64,000 bases of DNA from an uncultured Prevotellaceae bacterium (lineage in GTDB: Bacteria > Bacteroidota > Bacteroidia > Bacteroidales > Bacteroidaceae). Below the pieces are notes generated by a model. That model worked only from the letters and a program-made list of their open reading frames with translations. It did no database searches and was not told the DNA's origin. Location of the stretch: the NCBI GenBank assembly GCA_900543815.1, contig UQST01000010.1, positions 8,292 to 72,291 on the forward strand, read 5' to 3'. A program made the translations under genes and the position numbers. Below, in pieces: positions 17,627 through 28,178 of the stretch (the stretch's first letter is position 1; every line of letters begins with the position of its first letter).

Positions 17627-18175
17627 ATGGACAAAGAAAACAGCAAAAAGCATCCGCTGGAGCGTTTCCACCACTGTCCCATGTGCGGCTCCGGCCACTT
17701 CGAAGCCAGCAGCGAGAAGAGCAAGAAATGCCGTGACTGCGGATTTGAATTCTTCCTCAACTCAGCAGCCGCCACCGTGGCCATCATCGAGGACGGCCAC
17801 GGACGGGTGCTGGTGACCCGCCGGGCCAACAATCCCGCCAAGGGGACCCTGGACCTGCCAGGCGGCTTCTGCGACCATGGCGAATCGGCAGAGAGGGGCG
17901 TGGTGCGCGAAGTGATGGAGGAGACAGGGCTGAGGGTGACCGATGTGAGGTATCTGTTCTCGCTACCCAACGTGTATCCCTACAGCGGACTGGACATCTT
18001 CACCACCGACCTCTTCTTCCTGTGCCGTGTGGAGGAGGGGACTGCCAGGGCCATGGATGACGCGGCAGAACTGATGTGGATACGGTGGGAGGACCTGAGG
18101 CCAGCCGACTTCGGACTCGACTCCATCAGCCGCGGAGTGAGGCTCCTGCTGGCCAAGAGGGGGATGCAGGCATGA
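17627..18175 (+). CDS. Nudix hydrolase with zinc ribbon
   Basis: A 182-residue hydrolase of nucleoside-diphosphate-linked substrates. An N-terminal zinc ribbon has CPMC at residues about 17-20 and CRDC about 15 residues later, as in NudC-like enzymes. The Nudix box GX5EX7REUXEEXGU is intact: GFCDHGESAERGVVREVMEETGL (written in short: G...ES...REVMEETGL). The substrate (NADH, ADP-ribose or other) cannot be decided. It is 117 bp before bglX on the same strand and has its own promoter. Confidence 0.92.
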   Translation: MDKENSKKHPLERFHHCPMCGSGHFEASSEKSKKCRDCGFEFFLNSAAATVAIIEDGHGRVLVTRRANNPAKGTLDLPGGFCDHGESAERGVVREVMEETGLRVTDVRYLFSLPNVYPYSGLDIFTTDLFFLCRVEEGTARAMDDAAELMWIRWEDLRPADFGLDSISRGVRLLLAKRGMQA

Positions 18176-18292
18176 CAGAGCCCGCCGGCAAGAAGCATAG
18201 GCCAGGCCGGCCGCCATTCTCCGGAAAACGACTAAAACGGCCGTGAGAACCCGATCATAAGTTCAAACAACAAACATATCACTGATAAAACG

Positions 18293-20551
18293 ATGAAAAG
18301 AGTACTCTTAGCACTTGCACTCTTAGTGGGTGCCAGTTGCATGTATGCATCTTCGGACAAGGAGATGGACCGTTTCGTCTCTTCACTCATGAAGAAGATG
18401 ACACTGCGGGAGAAACTTGGGCAGCTCAATCTGCAGCCAGGCTCCGACGCCACCACAGGCGGCGCCATGAAGACGGAGTTCGGTCAGCTGGTGGCCGATG
18501 GCGAGATGGGTGCCGTGCTCAATGTGATGGGCAAGGACAAGATACGCAGCATACAGCGTATGGCAGTGGAGGAAAGCCGTCTGGGCATCCCCATCCTGTT
18601 CGGCCTCGACGTCATTCACGGCTACCACACAATATTCCCCATCCCCCTGGCACAGTCGTGCAGCTGGGACACCGAAGCCATAGAGCGCGGAGCGCGCATC
18701 GCAGCCGAGGAGTGTACCACCGACGGTATCAGCTGGACCTACAGCCCTATGGTGGATATCGCGCTCGACGCCCGCTGGGGCCGCATAGCCGAGGGAAACG
18801 GTGAAGACCCCTACCTGGGAAGCCTCATCGCCGCCGCTCTGGTGCGCGGCTATCAGGGCAACCTGAAGGGTGCCACCGACATCCTGGCCTGCCTGAAGCA
18901 CTATGCCCTCTACGGAGCAGTAGAGGCCGGCAAGGACTACAATACCGTAGATATGAGCCACCTGCGCATGTACAACCAGTACTTCCCGCCCTACCGTGCG
19001 GCTGTGGAGGCCGGCGTGGAGAGCGTGATGACCAGCTTCAACCTGGTAGATGGACAGCATGCTACGGCCAACCCATGGCTCATCAATGACGTACTGCGCA
19101 AGCAGTGGGGCTTCAAGGGCTTCGTTGTCACCGACTACGCAAGCATCAGCGAGATGACGACCCACGGGTTCGGCGACCTGAAGCACAACGGCGCAAAGGC
19201 CCTGAAGGCCGGTACCGACATGGACATGTGCTCGCGCGCCTTCATCGCCACCGCCGAGGAAGCCCTGCGCGAGGGCCTTATCAGCATGAAGGATATCGAC
19301 CAGGCTTGCCGACGCATACTGGAGGCCAAGTACAAGATAGGGCTTTTCAAGGACCCCTACAAGCACTGCTGCATGACCGACAGCGAGCAGAAGACACGCC
19401 TCTTCACCCCTGAGCACCGCCAGACAGCACGCGACTTCACCGCCGAGACCTTTGTCCTGCTCAAGAACCAGGGCGATGTGCTGCCACTCAAGAAGCAGGG
19501 CACCATAGCCCTCATCGGCCCCAATGCCGTGGCCTCACGCTCTCTGTTGGGCACATGGTGCATTGCCCAGCCCAAGCCGGAGCAGTACCTCTCACTGCGC
19601 GAAGCCATGGAGCAGGCCGTGCAGGGCCGTGCCCAGGTACTGTGCAGCCAGGGATGCAACCTCACCTCATCGGCCCGCGACCTGGAGGGAGGCGACTCAC
19701 AGGAGATTCCCATTGTGGATGCCGCCAAGGCGCACGACGAGGCCATGGACATCGCACGTCGATCCGACGTGATAGTATGCGCCATGGGCGAGGGCAGCAA
19801 CTGGAGTGGAGAGAGCCGCAGCCGCACCTCGCTGGACCTTCCCGACGAGCAGATGACACTGCTGTGCGACCTTGTGAGCCTGGGCAAACCGCTGGTGCTG
19901 CTCAACTTCAGCGGCCGTCCCACGGTGCTGGACTGGGAAAGCAAGCATGTGCCGGCCATACTGAACGTGTGGTTTGGAGGCACCGAGGCAGCTCCCGCAA
20001 TCTGCGACGTGCTCTTCGGCGACAAGGTGCCCTGCGGACGCCTTACCACCAGCCTGCCCCGCGCAACAGGCCAGGAACCGCTTTACTACAACCACCTGTC
20101 CACCGGACGCCCCGTTGCCAACGACACACCAGACTTCCAGCGCTATCAGTCCAACTACCTGGACATACCCAACGGACCCGTATATCCCTTCGGTTACGGA
20201 CTGAGCTACACAAAGTTTGAGTACGGCAAGATGAGCGTGAGAGTGGATGGACGCAAGGTGCTGGCCACGGTGAAAGTGACCAACACAGGCAATTACGACT
20301 CCTACGAAGTGGTGCAGTGCTACATACACGACCTGGTGTGCCGCTACGCACGGCCCATCAAGGAGCTCAAGGGATTCAGCCGCATCTTCCTCAAGAAAGG
20401 CGAGAGCCGCGAGGTGACCATCACTCTGGACGAAAAGAGCCTGCAGTTCTACGACATGGACGGCACGCCCGTCTTTGAGCCCGGCGAGTTTGACATCATG
20501 ATGGGAGCCAACAGCCGCGACCTGCAGAGCCAGCGCGTGACGGTGCTCTGA
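18293..20551 (+). CDS. bglX: Periplasmic beta-glucosidase, GH3
   Basis: Exo-acting beta-glucosidase releasing glucose from cello- or other beta-glucosides. The 752-residue protein has a signal peptide (MKRVLLALALLVGASCMYAS), the GH3 barrel with substrate-site KHYALYGA and the catalytic nucleophile D281 in VVTDYASISEM, the alpha/beta sandwich domain (about residues 390-600), and a C-terminal fibronectin-like domain with NTGNYDSYEVVQCYI. Order and length match BglX. It lies 51 bp before a GH36 alpha-galactosidase gene, so the two are probably co-expressed. Actual linkage specificity needs assay. Confidence 0.94.
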   Translation: MKRVLLALALLVGASCMYASSDKEMDRFVSSLMKKMTLREKLGQLNLQPGSDATTGGAMKTEFGQLVADGEMGAVLNVMGKDKIRSIQRMAVEESRLGIPILFGLDVIHGYHTIFPIPLAQSCSWDTEAIERGARIAAEECTTDGISWTYSPMVDIALDARWGRIAEGNGEDPYLGSLIAAALVRGYQGNLKGATDILACLKHYALYGAVEAGKDYNTVDMSHLRMYNQYFPPYRAAVEAGVESVMTSFNLVDGQHATANPWLINDVLRKQWGFKGFVVTDYASISEMTTHGFGDLKHNGAKALKAGTDMDMCSRAFIATAEEALREGLISMKDIDQACRRILEAKYKIGLFKDPYKHCCMTDSEQKTRLFTPEHRQTARDFTAETFVLLKNQGDVLPLKKQGTIALIGPNAVASRSLLGTWCIAQPKPEQYLSLREAMEQAVQGRAQVLCSQGCNLTSSARDLEGGDSQEIPIVDAAKAHDEAMDIARRSDVIVCAMGEGSNWSGESRSRTSLDLPDEQMTLLCDLVSLGKPLVLLNFSGRPTVLDWESKHVPAILNVWFGGTEAAPAICDVLFGDKVPCGRLTTSLPRATGQEPLYYNHLSTGRPVANDTPDFQRYQSNYLDIPNGPVYPFGYGLSYTKFEYGKMSVRVDGRKVLATVKVTNTGNYDSYEVVQCYIHDLVCRYARPIKELKGFSRIFLKKGESREVTITLDEKSLQFYDMDGTPVFEPGEFDIMMGANSRDLQSQRVTVL

Positions 20552-20602
20552 CGCACGGCCCCACCCCAACAAGCATTTTCACTAACACAAAACAACAAGA
20601 CA

Positions 20603-22768
20603 ATGAGAAGACAGCTCACTATCCTGGCCCTGCTGGCAGCCGCTTCGCTGCCAGCCAAGGACATCTTCGTGAACACCCCCCGAACCACTCTTCTGCTCAA
20701 GGCAGAGGACAACAAGCCCTTGCACATCAGCTACTATGGCGACAAGGTGACCGATGCCGAGGAGGTTTACCGCGCCTTCAGCCTGTGGCAGGAGGCATAT
20801 CCCGCCTTCGGCCTGGGCAATGACTTCGTCCCCGCACTGAGCGTGCGGCATGCCGACGGCAACATGAGCACCGAACTGGTATATCAGTCCGACAAGGAGA
20901 CCAAGGAGGCGAATGCCACCGTATATACCATTACGATGAAGGACAAAGCCTATGACTTCTACGTGGATATGTGCTACCGTGCCTACGACAACTGCGATGT
21001 GATAGAGGCATGGAGCGTGATACGCAACGGCGAGAAGAAGCCTGTCACACTGCTCAAATATGCAAGCGCCTACCTGCCCGTGCGCCAAGGGGACGTGTGG
21101 GTAAGCCACGAGCACGGCAACTGGGGCGCCGAGGCATACATCACCGAGGAGCCTCTCAAGCCCGGCATATTCGAGATGCATGACCTGACCGGCAATAAGA
21201 ACTCCTTTGAGAACCGCCCCAACATGATGCTCTCACTGGACGGCAAGCCCCAGGAAAACAGCGGACGCACTATAGGTGCAGTGCTCTGCTGGAGCGGCAA
21301 CTTCCGCTTCACGGTGGATACGCAGGACAAGAAGACACACCACCTGGTGGCAGGCATCGACGACGCCAACTCGCAGTACAGCCTGGCCAAGGGCGAGACC
21401 TTCACCACCCCGGCACTGGCACTGGCCTACAGCGACGAGGGAAAAGGCGGTGTGAGCCGCAGTTACCACCGATGGGCACGGCTCAACAACATGGTGCACA
21501 ACGGCAACGCCCTGCGCAAGACACTGCTCAACTCGTGGGAAGGAGTCTATCTGAACGTCACCGAGGAAGGCATGGTGAAGATGATGGACGGCGTGAAGCA
21601 GGTTGGCGGAGAGCTCTTTGTGATGGACGACGGATGGTTTGGCAACAAGTACAAGCGCAGCGTGGATGACTGCGCACTGGGCGACTGGGTGACCGACAAG
21701 GAGAAGCTGCCCCGCGGGGTGGCCTATCTGGAGCAGGAGTGTGCCAAGCGCGGACTCAAGTGGGGCATATGGATAGAGCCCGAGATGACCAATACGAAGA
21801 GCGAGCTATACGAGAAGCACCCCGACTGGGTAGTGTGTCACCCCACACGCCAGCCCAGTACAGGACGTGGCGGCACGCAGCTCACCCTGGACATGAGCAA
21901 CCCTGCCGTGCAGGACTTTGTGTTCAAGGTGGTGGACGACATTATGAAGGAGACGCCCAACACATACTATATCAAGTGGGACTGTAACCACACACTCACC
22001 AATTTCGGTTCGCACTATCTCTCCGCCGACAAGCAGAGCCACCTCTACGTAGATTACCAGCTGGGGCTCATCAGCACCCTGAAGCGCATCCGCGAGAAGT
22101 ATCCCAACCTGGTCATCCAGTGCTGCGCAAGCGGAGGCGGGCGCGTCAACTATGGTCTGATGCCCTATTTCGACGAGTTCTGGGTGAGTGACAACACCGA
22201 TGCACGCCAGCGCCTCTACATCCAGTGGGGCACCAGCATGTACTTCCCGGCCAACTCCATGGCACAGCACGTGAGCGCAAGCCCCAACCACCAGACCGGT
22301 CGCCGCATCCCCCTGAAGTTCCGCTTCGACGTGGCCATGACGGGACGCCTGGGCATGGAGATGAAACCATCCGACCTCACAGCCGATGAGATGAAGTTCG
22401 CCCAGGGCGCGTTCAGCCTCTACAAGGAGACCATCCGACCCCTGGTACAGCTGGGCGACCAGTACCGCATCATATCTCCCTATGAGGGCAACGGCTATGC
22501 GAGCCAGCTCTTCATCAATGAAGAGAAGACCAAGGCCGTGTTCTTCGCCTACAAGTTCGACACTGACGTGTTCATGTCACGTCCCCGCTTCATGTTTGCC
22601 GGCCTCAATCCCGACGCACGCTACACCCTTCGCCAGGTGAATGCAAACGGCCGCAAAGACCACTGGGAGGGCTATACCTTCACCGGCAAGTTCCTCATGA
22701 ACCGCGGTATAGAAATCAATCTCAACGGCGAATATGACAGCTGCGTAATCCTGCTCGACAAGCAGTAA
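20603..22768 (+). CDS. Alpha-galactosidase, GH36
   Basis: A 721-residue exported enzyme removing terminal alpha-galactose from oligosaccharides such as raffinose or galactomannan. A short signal peptide precedes the N-terminal beta-supersandwich. The barrel contains FVMDDGWFG, WGIWIEPEM, the nucleophile D460 in YIKWDCNHTLTN, and the acid/base segment CASGGGRVNYG...WVSDNTDAR. These are standard for GH36. It follows bglX by 51 bp and is ended by a strong terminator at 22866-22911, closing the operon. Confidence 0.95.
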   Translation: MRRQLTILALLAAASLPAKDIFVNTPRTTLLLKAEDNKPLHISYYGDKVTDAEEVYRAFSLWQEAYPAFGLGNDFVPALSVRHADGNMSTELVYQSDKETKEANATVYTITMKDKAYDFYVDMCYRAYDNCDVIEAWSVIRNGEKKPVTLLKYASAYLPVRQGDVWVSHEHGNWGAEAYITEEPLKPGIFEMHDLTGNKNSFENRPNMMLSLDGKPQENSGRTIGAVLCWSGNFRFTVDTQDKKTHHLVAGIDDANSQYSLAKGETFTTPALALAYSDEGKGGVSRSYHRWARLNNMVHNGNALRKTLLNSWEGVYLNVTEEGMVKMMDGVKQVGGELFVMDDGWFGNKYKRSVDDCALGDWVTDKEKLPRGVAYLEQECAKRGLKWGIWIEPEMTNTKSELYEKHPDWVVCHPTRQPSTGRGGTQLTLDMSNPAVQDFVFKVVDDIMKETPNTYYIKWDCNHTLTNFGSHYLSADKQSHLYVDYQLGLISTLKRIREKYPNLVIQCCASGGGRVNYGLMPYFDEFWVSDNTDARQRLYIQWGTSMYFPANSMAQHVSASPNHQTGRRIPLKFRFDVAMTGRLGMEMKPSDLTADEMKFAQGAFSLYKETIRPLVQLGDQYRIISPYEGNGYASQLFINEEKTKAVFFAYKFDTDVFMSRPRFMFAGLNPDARYTLRQVNANGRKDHWEGYTFTGKFLMNRGIEINLNGEYDSCVILLDKQ

Positions 22769-22865
22769 GGCACCCGCAAGGGGACTCCCGGCCCGCCGCC
22801 TCGGCACCGGGACACCCCTGTCCGGCCTTTCTGCCCTGCCCCCGCAGGGATTGACCACGTACCAC

Positions 22866-22911
22866 GAGTGCGCCAGGACACACACAGGAGTGTACTGGCG
22901 CACTCTCTTTT
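22866..22911 (+). terminator. Rho-independent terminator after the GH36 gene
   Basis: Perfect 11-bp stem GAGTGCGCCAG (22866-22876) / CTGGCGCACTC (22895-22905), followed by TCTTTT. It lies about 100 bp past the stop. Confidence 0.8.
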
Positions 22912-23040
22912 CCAGGCCGGCCGGAGATGAGAGCCGTGACAGAGCGGCCGATGCAGCAGCCCAAGGGGAGCGGACAAACGCACCTGACATCCCCGGAGAA
23001 GCCACGAAGACCGACACCCCAGCCTGACCGCCCGTCAAAC

Positions 23041-23128
23041 GCAAGGCGCTGCAAGGCCCGACTCAGCGCGCTGCGATGACCGATGCACCGCACTGCGATG
23101 GCCAACGCACCGTACTGCGTCATCCGTC
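23041..23128. repeat. 22-bp palindrome array D (4 units), upstream of topA
   Basis: Units at 23041, 23063, 23085 and 23107. Cores are GCAAGGCGCTGC, TCAGCGCGCTGC, GCACCGCACTGC and GCACCGTACTGC. Linkers are AAGGCCCGAC, GATGACCGAT, GATGGCCAAC and GTCATCCGTC. The last linker ends like those of arrays A and C. The gap 22769-23347 also has the GH36 terminator on the left and the topA promoter on the right; about 150 bp between array and promoter is unassigned. Confidence 0.84.
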
Positions 23129-23298
23129 CCGCAACAAAGACGCACACCAGGAGGCGCACCCACACCCTCCACGAAGGCCTGCCGCCACACCGGACCATCG
23201 CCCCGAAGCACCCCCAGGAGAGCACCCGACCGCCCCCGGCAGGAAGCCTCAGAATCCAAAAAACACTTATATATAATGTGTAATAGCGAAAATTGCAC

Positions 23299-23306
23299 TA
23301 CCTTTG
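23299..23306 (+). promoter_or_regulatory. topA: Promoter -7 box of the topA operon
   Basis: TACCTTTG, a TAnnTTTG match, 41 bp before the topA start. The AT-rich TTATATATAATGTG stretch lies about 20 bp upstream (23266-23279). Confidence 0.68.
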
Positions 23307-23347
23307 CCGCCGCTAAACGTTCGATAGAAGCATAAGGAGAACTTACG

Positions 23348-25693
23348 ATGAAGGAGAATTTGGTAATCGTGGAGAGCCCTGCAAAGGCCAAAACCATAGA
23401 GAAGTTTTTAGGAGAAGACTACTGTGTGATGTCCAGTTATGGGCACATACGTGACCTGAAGAAGAAGTCGTTCAGCGTAGATGAGAAGACTTTCCTGCCA
23501 CAGTATGAGATCCCCGCCGACAAGGCACGCGTGGTGGCACAACTGCGCAAGCAGATGCAGGAGTCGGGCACAGTGTGGCTCGCATCCGATGAAGACCGCG
23601 AGGGAGAGGCCATCAGCTGGCACCTGAGCGAGGTGCTGGGGCTTGACCCCAAGCACACACGACGCATCGTGTTCCACGAAATCACCAAGCCCGCCATCCT
23701 GGAGGCCATCAAGAACCCCAGGGAAATCGACCTCAACCTGGTCAACGCACAGCAGGCACGCCGCGTGCTCGACCGTATCGTGGGCTTCAAGCTCAGCCCC
23801 GTGCTCTGGCGCAAGGTGAAGCCCGCCCTGAGCGCAGGACGTGTGCAGAGCGTGGCAGTGAGACTGATAGTGGAGCGCGAGAGGGAGATACAGCAGTTCA
23901 AGGGCGAAGACAACTTCCGCATCACCGCCGTCTTCACCGACGCACAGGGTTGCGAAGTGAAGGCCGAGCTCAATCATCGCTTCGCCACAGAAGCGCAGGC
24001 CGAGGAGTTCCTGCGCAAGTGCATAGGTGCGAAGTTCACTGTACAGGACGTGAGTGTGAAGCCGCAGAAGCGCACACCCGCCCCTCCATTCACCACCAGC
24101 ACCCTGCAGCAGGAAGCGGCACACAAACTGGGCTTCACCGTAGCGCAGACCATGATGGTGGCACAGCACCTGTACGAGAGCGGACGCATCACTTACATGC
24201 GTACCGACAGCGTCAATCTGAGCAACCTCTGCCTGGGTGCATGCAGCACCATGATAGCAGGCAGCATGGGTGACAATTACGTGAAGACACGCCAATACCA
24301 CACCAGCTCGAAGGGCGCACAGGAGGCCCACGAGGCCATCCGCCCTACGTACGTGGAGAACCAGCAGATTGAAGGCACCCAGCAAGAGAAGCGCCTGTAC
24401 GACCTGATATGGAAGCGCACCGTGGCGAGCCAGATGGCAGACGCCGAGGTAGAGAAGACCCAGGTGAACATCAGCGTGGAGGGGACAGACGAGTACTTCG
24501 TTGCCCAGGGCGAGGTAATCAAGTTTGACGGCTTCCTGCGCGTATATAAAGAGACCGAGGGAGAGAATGAGAGCGCCACCGAGGCCGAGGCCACACTGCC
24601 CGCACTCACCGTGGGCGAGGCTCTCAACCGCAGCACCCTGACCGCCACACAGCGCTTTGCACAGCACCCCGTGCGCTACAACGAGGCAAGTCTGGTGCGC
24701 AAGTTGGAGGAGTTGGGCATCGGACGTCCCAGCACCTACGCAGCCACCATCACCACCATACAGCAGCGCGAATACGTGGCCAAGGGCGACAAGGCCGGCG
24801 AGGAGCGCACCCAGGAGGTCATCACACTGGCAGGCGACGAACTGGCACACAGCCAGAACAAGACCACGGTAGGCGCCGAGCGCGGCAAGCTGATGCCCAC
24901 CGACATCGGTATCGTAGTCAATGACTTCCTGCAGGAGAACTTTCCCACCATCATGGATTACAACTTCACCGCCGACATCGAGAAGGATTTCGACGAGATA
25001 GCAGAGGGGCACAAGGAGTGGACAGGCGTCATCAAGCAGTTCTACAAGGAGTTCGAACCGCTGGTGGAGCAGTCTATCAATGCCCGCGGAGAAAAGCGCG
25101 TGGGCGAGAGAGAACTGGGCGTTGATCCCAAGAGCGGGCTTCCCATATCAGTGAAGATAGGTCGCTTTGGCCCCGTAGTACAGATGGGCAAGACCGACGA
25201 CAACGTGAAACCCCGCTTTGCACAGCTCAAGAAGGGCCAGACCATGGAGTCCATCACCCTGGAGGAGGCACTCAAATTGCTGCAGCTGCCGCACAAGTTG
25301 GGAGAATATCAGGGCAAGCCCGTGACAGTAGGCGCAGGCAAATACGGCCCCTACGTAGCTCACGACGGCACCTATGTATCCATCCCCAAGGACATCGACC
25401 CGCTGAAGATAACCTTCGAGCAGGCCGTAATCCTGGTGCACCGCAAACAGATAGAGGAAGAAGAGCGCCATCTGAAGCGTTTCGAAGAGGATGCCAGCAT
25501 GGAGATACTGAATGGACGCTACGGCCCATACATTGTACTCGACGGGGTCAACTACCGCATCCCCAAGGGACAGCAGGCCAAGGCCGCCTCGCTCACCTAC
25601 GAGGAGTGCAAGGCCATCATCGAGGCACAGGGCGAGAAGGCGCAGAACGCCAAGGGCACACACCGCAAGGGTACACGCAAGACACAGGCTTAA
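23348..25693 (+). CDS. topA: DNA topoisomerase I (type IA)
   Basis: Relaxes negative supercoils. The 781-residue protein starts with the Toprim motif NLVIVESPAKAKTIEKFLG, has the acidic DEDREGEAISWHL segment, and the active-site Tyr283 in RITYMRTDS. The C-terminal 200 residues hold repeated topoisomerase C-terminal beta domains, with NGRYGPYI and AGKYGPYV signatures, and end in a Lys-rich tail. No four-Cys zinc fingers are seen, as is common in this phylum. It leads an operon with aroK, speA and argB. Confidence 0.97.
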   Translation: MKENLVIVESPAKAKTIEKFLGEDYCVMSSYGHIRDLKKKSFSVDEKTFLPQYEIPADKARVVAQLRKQMQESGTVWLASDEDREGEAISWHLSEVLGLDPKHTRRIVFHEITKPAILEAIKNPREIDLNLVNAQQARRVLDRIVGFKLSPVLWRKVKPALSAGRVQSVAVRLIVEREREIQQFKGEDNFRITAVFTDAQGCEVKAELNHRFATEAQAEEFLRKCIGAKFTVQDVSVKPQKRTPAPPFTTSTLQQEAAHKLGFTVAQTMMVAQHLYESGRITYMRTDSVNLSNLCLGACSTMIAGSMGDNYVKTRQYHTSSKGAQEAHEAIRPTYVENQQIEGTQQEKRLYDLIWKRTVASQMADAEVEKTQVNISVEGTDEYFVAQGEVIKFDGFLRVYKETEGENESATEAEATLPALTVGEALNRSTLTATQRFAQHPVRYNEASLVRKLEELGIGRPSTYAATITTIQQREYVAKGDKAGEERTQEVITLAGDELAHSQNKTTVGAERGKLMPTDIGIVVNDFLQENFPTIMDYNFTADIEKDFDEIAEGHKEWTGVIKQFYKEFEPLVEQSINARGEKRVGERELGVDPKSGLPISVKIGRFGPVVQMGKTDDNVKPRFAQLKKGQTMESITLEEALKLLQLPHKLGEYQGKPVTVGAGKYGPYVAHDGTYVSIPKDIDPLKITFEQAVILVHRKQIEEEERHLKRFEEDASMEILNGRYGPYIVLDGVNYRIPKGQQAKAASLTYEECKAIIEAQGEKAQNAKGTHRKGTRKTQA

Positions 25694-25705
25694 GGCACAA
25701 GACAG

Positions 25706-26278
25706 ATGAAGAGAATCATACTGGTGGGCTACATGGGGTCGGGAAAGACAACCATTGGTCGGCAACTCGCACGCAACCTGGGACTGGAATTCTACGACCT
25801 GGACTGGTACATCGAGACCCGTTACCACTGCACCGTAGCACAGATCTTCGCCGAGCGCGGCGAGGAAGGATTCAGGGAGATGGAGCGTAACATGCTGCAC
25901 GAAGTGGCTGAATTTGAGAACATCGTACTCTCTTGCGGAGGAGGCACACCCTGCTTCTATGACAATATGGACTATCTGAACGAGCAGGGAGAGACCGTTT
26001 ATCTGAAAGCCACACCGCAAGTGCTGGCCAAACACTTGATGATGGGACGCGTGGAGCGGCCCCTTATCAAGGGCAAGAGCGAAGGCGAGCTGCTCGAGTA
26101 CATACAGACTTCACTCAAGACCAGAGAGCCATTCTACAGCAAGGCCAAGCACACGCTCGACGTGAATCTGCTGGACAACCACAGCAAGATACAGGAGAGC
26201 GTGAAGCTGATGTGCCGGCTCCTGGACCTCCCCTACACCACTGAACCCAAGAACAAGACAAGCAAATACCCGTACTGA
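25706..26278 (+). CDS. aroK: Shikimate kinase
   Basis: Phosphorylates shikimate at the 3-OH with ATP, in aromatic amino acid synthesis. The 190-residue protein has a P-loop GYMGSGKTT at residues 8-16, the shikimate-binding DLDWYIE, and SCGGGTPCF in the middle, all family hallmarks. It sits 12 bp after topA and 1 bp before speA, so it is co-transcribed with them. aroB, from the same pathway, is elsewhere in the window under its own promoter. Confidence 0.96.
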   Translation: MKRIILVGYMGSGKTTIGRQLARNLGLEFYDLDWYIETRYHCTVAQIFAERGEEGFREMERNMLHEVAEFENIVLSCGGGTPCFYDNMDYLNEQGETVYLKATPQVLAKHLMMGRVERPLIKGKSEGELLEYIQTSLKTREPFYSKAKHTLDVNLLDNHSKIQESVKLMCRLLDLPYTTEPKNKTSKYPY

Positions 26279-26279
26279 A

Positions 26280-28172
26280 ATGAAGAAATGGAGAATAGAA
26301 GACTCGGAAGAGCTGTACAACATAAAGGGCTGGGGAGTAAGCTACTTCGGCATCAATGACAAGGGACACGTGTATGTGACGCCCAAGAAGGACAGCGTGC
26401 AGGTAGATCTCCAGGAGGTGATTGACCGCCTGTCGGCACGCCACGTGACCACACCCGTGCTGCTGCGATTCCCCGACATACTGGACAACCGCATCGAGAA
26501 GACCGATGAATGCTTCCGCAAAGCCGAAAAGGAATACGACTACAAGGGCGAGCACTTCATCATCTTCCCCATCAAGGTCAACCAGATGAGACCCGTGGTG
26601 GAGGAAATCATCAGCCATGGCAAGCGTTACAATCTGGGTCTGGAAGCCGGTTCCAAGCCCGAGCTCCATGCCGTGCTGGCCACTAACATGGACAGCGACA
26701 GCCTCATCATCTGCAACGGACACAAGGACCAGAACTACATCGAGCTGGCTCTTCTGGCACAGAAGATGGGCAAGCGCGTGTTTCTCGTTGTGGAGAAATT
26801 GCCCGAGCTTACCGCTATAGCCGAGACTGCAAGCCGCCTCGGCGTGAAACCCAACCTGGGCATACGCATCAAGCTAGCGAGCAACGGTTCGGGTAAATGG
26901 AGCGAAAGTGGAGGCGATGCAAGCAAGTTCGGCCTCAACTCCTCTGAGCTGCTCATGGCTCTGGAGCAGCTTGACAAGATGGGCCTACGCGACTGCCTCA
27001 AGCTCATCCACTTCCATATAGGCTCGCAGATAAACAAGATCAGGCGCATCAGCACCGCCCTGCGCGAGATAGCACAATATTATGTACAGTTGCGCACAAT
27101 GGGCTTCAACATCGAATTTGTAGATTGCGGAGGCGGACTCGGTGTCGATTACGACGGCACGCGAAGCAGTAACAGCGAGAGCAGTGTGAACTACAGCATA
27201 CAGGAGTATGTCAACGACTGCGTCTATACACTGGCTGAAGCGTCGGACAAAAACGGCATCCCGCACCCGAGCATCATCACCGAAGGCGGGCGCTCGCTCA
27301 CTGCCCACCACAGCGTACTCATCCTCGACGTGCTCGAGAGCGTGAGCGCACCGCAGATGCCAGAGGATTTCCAGCCCGGAGCAGAAGACCACCAGCTGGT
27401 GCACGACCTGACGGAAATATGGGACAAGCTGTCCCAGCGCTCCCTCCTGGAGGACTGGCACGATGCCGAAGACATACGGGAAGAGGCACTCGACCTCTTC
27501 CGCCATGGCATCATAGACCTGAAGACGAGGGCTCAGATTGAGTCGCTCTATTGGGCCATAAGCCATGAGGTGGCCGAGTTAGCGCACCATCAGAAGCATG
27601 TTCCAGACGAGCTCCGCAAGCTGGACAAGCAGATGGCGGACAAGTACTTCTGCAACTTCAGCCTCTTCCAGAGCATGCCGGACTCCTGGGGAATTGACCA
27701 ACTCTTCCCCATCATGCCCATCTCACGCCTCAACGAGCAGCCTACGCGCAGCGCCACACTGCAGGACATCACCTGCGACAGCGACGGCAAGATCACGGCC
27801 TACGTGAATGGCGGACAGCAGACAAACTATATCCCGCTGCATCCCGTACGCCTGAATGACCACTATTATATAGGTGTGTTCCTGGTGGGAGCCTACCAGG
27901 AGATACTGGGCAATATGCACAACCTCTTCGGCGACACCAATGCGGTGCACATCTCTGTGGATGAGAACGGCTACAACATCGAGCAGGTCATCGACGGAGA
28001 GACCGTGGCCGACGTGCTCGAATACGTACAGTACAACCCCAAGAAACTGGTGCGCCGACTGGAGATATGGGTGAGCAAGGCCATCAAGGACGGCAAGATT
28101 ACCGAGACCGAGGGCAAGGAGTTTATCAACAACTACCGTGCCGGCCTCTACGGATACACTTATCTGGAATAA
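26280..28172 (+). CDS. speA: Biosynthetic arginine decarboxylase
   Basis: PLP enzyme converting arginine to agmatine, the first step of the agmatine route to polyamines. The 630-residue length matches SpeA. The PLP lysine is K99 in FPIKVNQMRPV; the substrate/PLP region has HFHIGSQI and FVDCGGGLGVDYDG, and the C-terminal part has SLFQSMPDSW and PLHPVRL. It is translated just after aroK and 6 bp before argB. Pairing of an arginine-consuming and an arginine-producing enzyme in one operon is notable. Confidence 0.96.
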   Translation: MKKWRIEDSEELYNIKGWGVSYFGINDKGHVYVTPKKDSVQVDLQEVIDRLSARHVTTPVLLRFPDILDNRIEKTDECFRKAEKEYDYKGEHFIIFPIKVNQMRPVVEEIISHGKRYNLGLEAGSKPELHAVLATNMDSDSLIICNGHKDQNYIELALLAQKMGKRVFLVVEKLPELTAIAETASRLGVKPNLGIRIKLASNGSGKWSESGGDASKFGLNSSELLMALEQLDKMGLRDCLKLIHFHIGSQINKIRRISTALREIAQYYVQLRTMGFNIEFVDCGGGLGVDYDGTRSSNSESSVNYSIQEYVNDCVYTLAEASDKNGIPHPSIITEGGRSLTAHHSVLILDVLESVSAPQMPEDFQPGAEDHQLVHDLTEIWDKLSQRSLLEDWHDAEDIREEALDLFRHGIIDLKTRAQIESLYWAISHEVAELAHHQKHVPDELRKLDKQMADKYFCNFSLFQSMPDSWGIDQLFPIMPISRLNEQPTRSATLQDITCDSDGKITAYVNGGQQTNYIPLHPVRLNDHYYIGVFLVGAYQEILGNMHNLFGDTNAVHISVDENGYNIEQVIDGETVADVLEYVQYNPKKLVRRLEIWVSKAIKDGKITETEGKEFINNYRAGLYGYTYLE

Positions 28173-28178
28173 TACAAC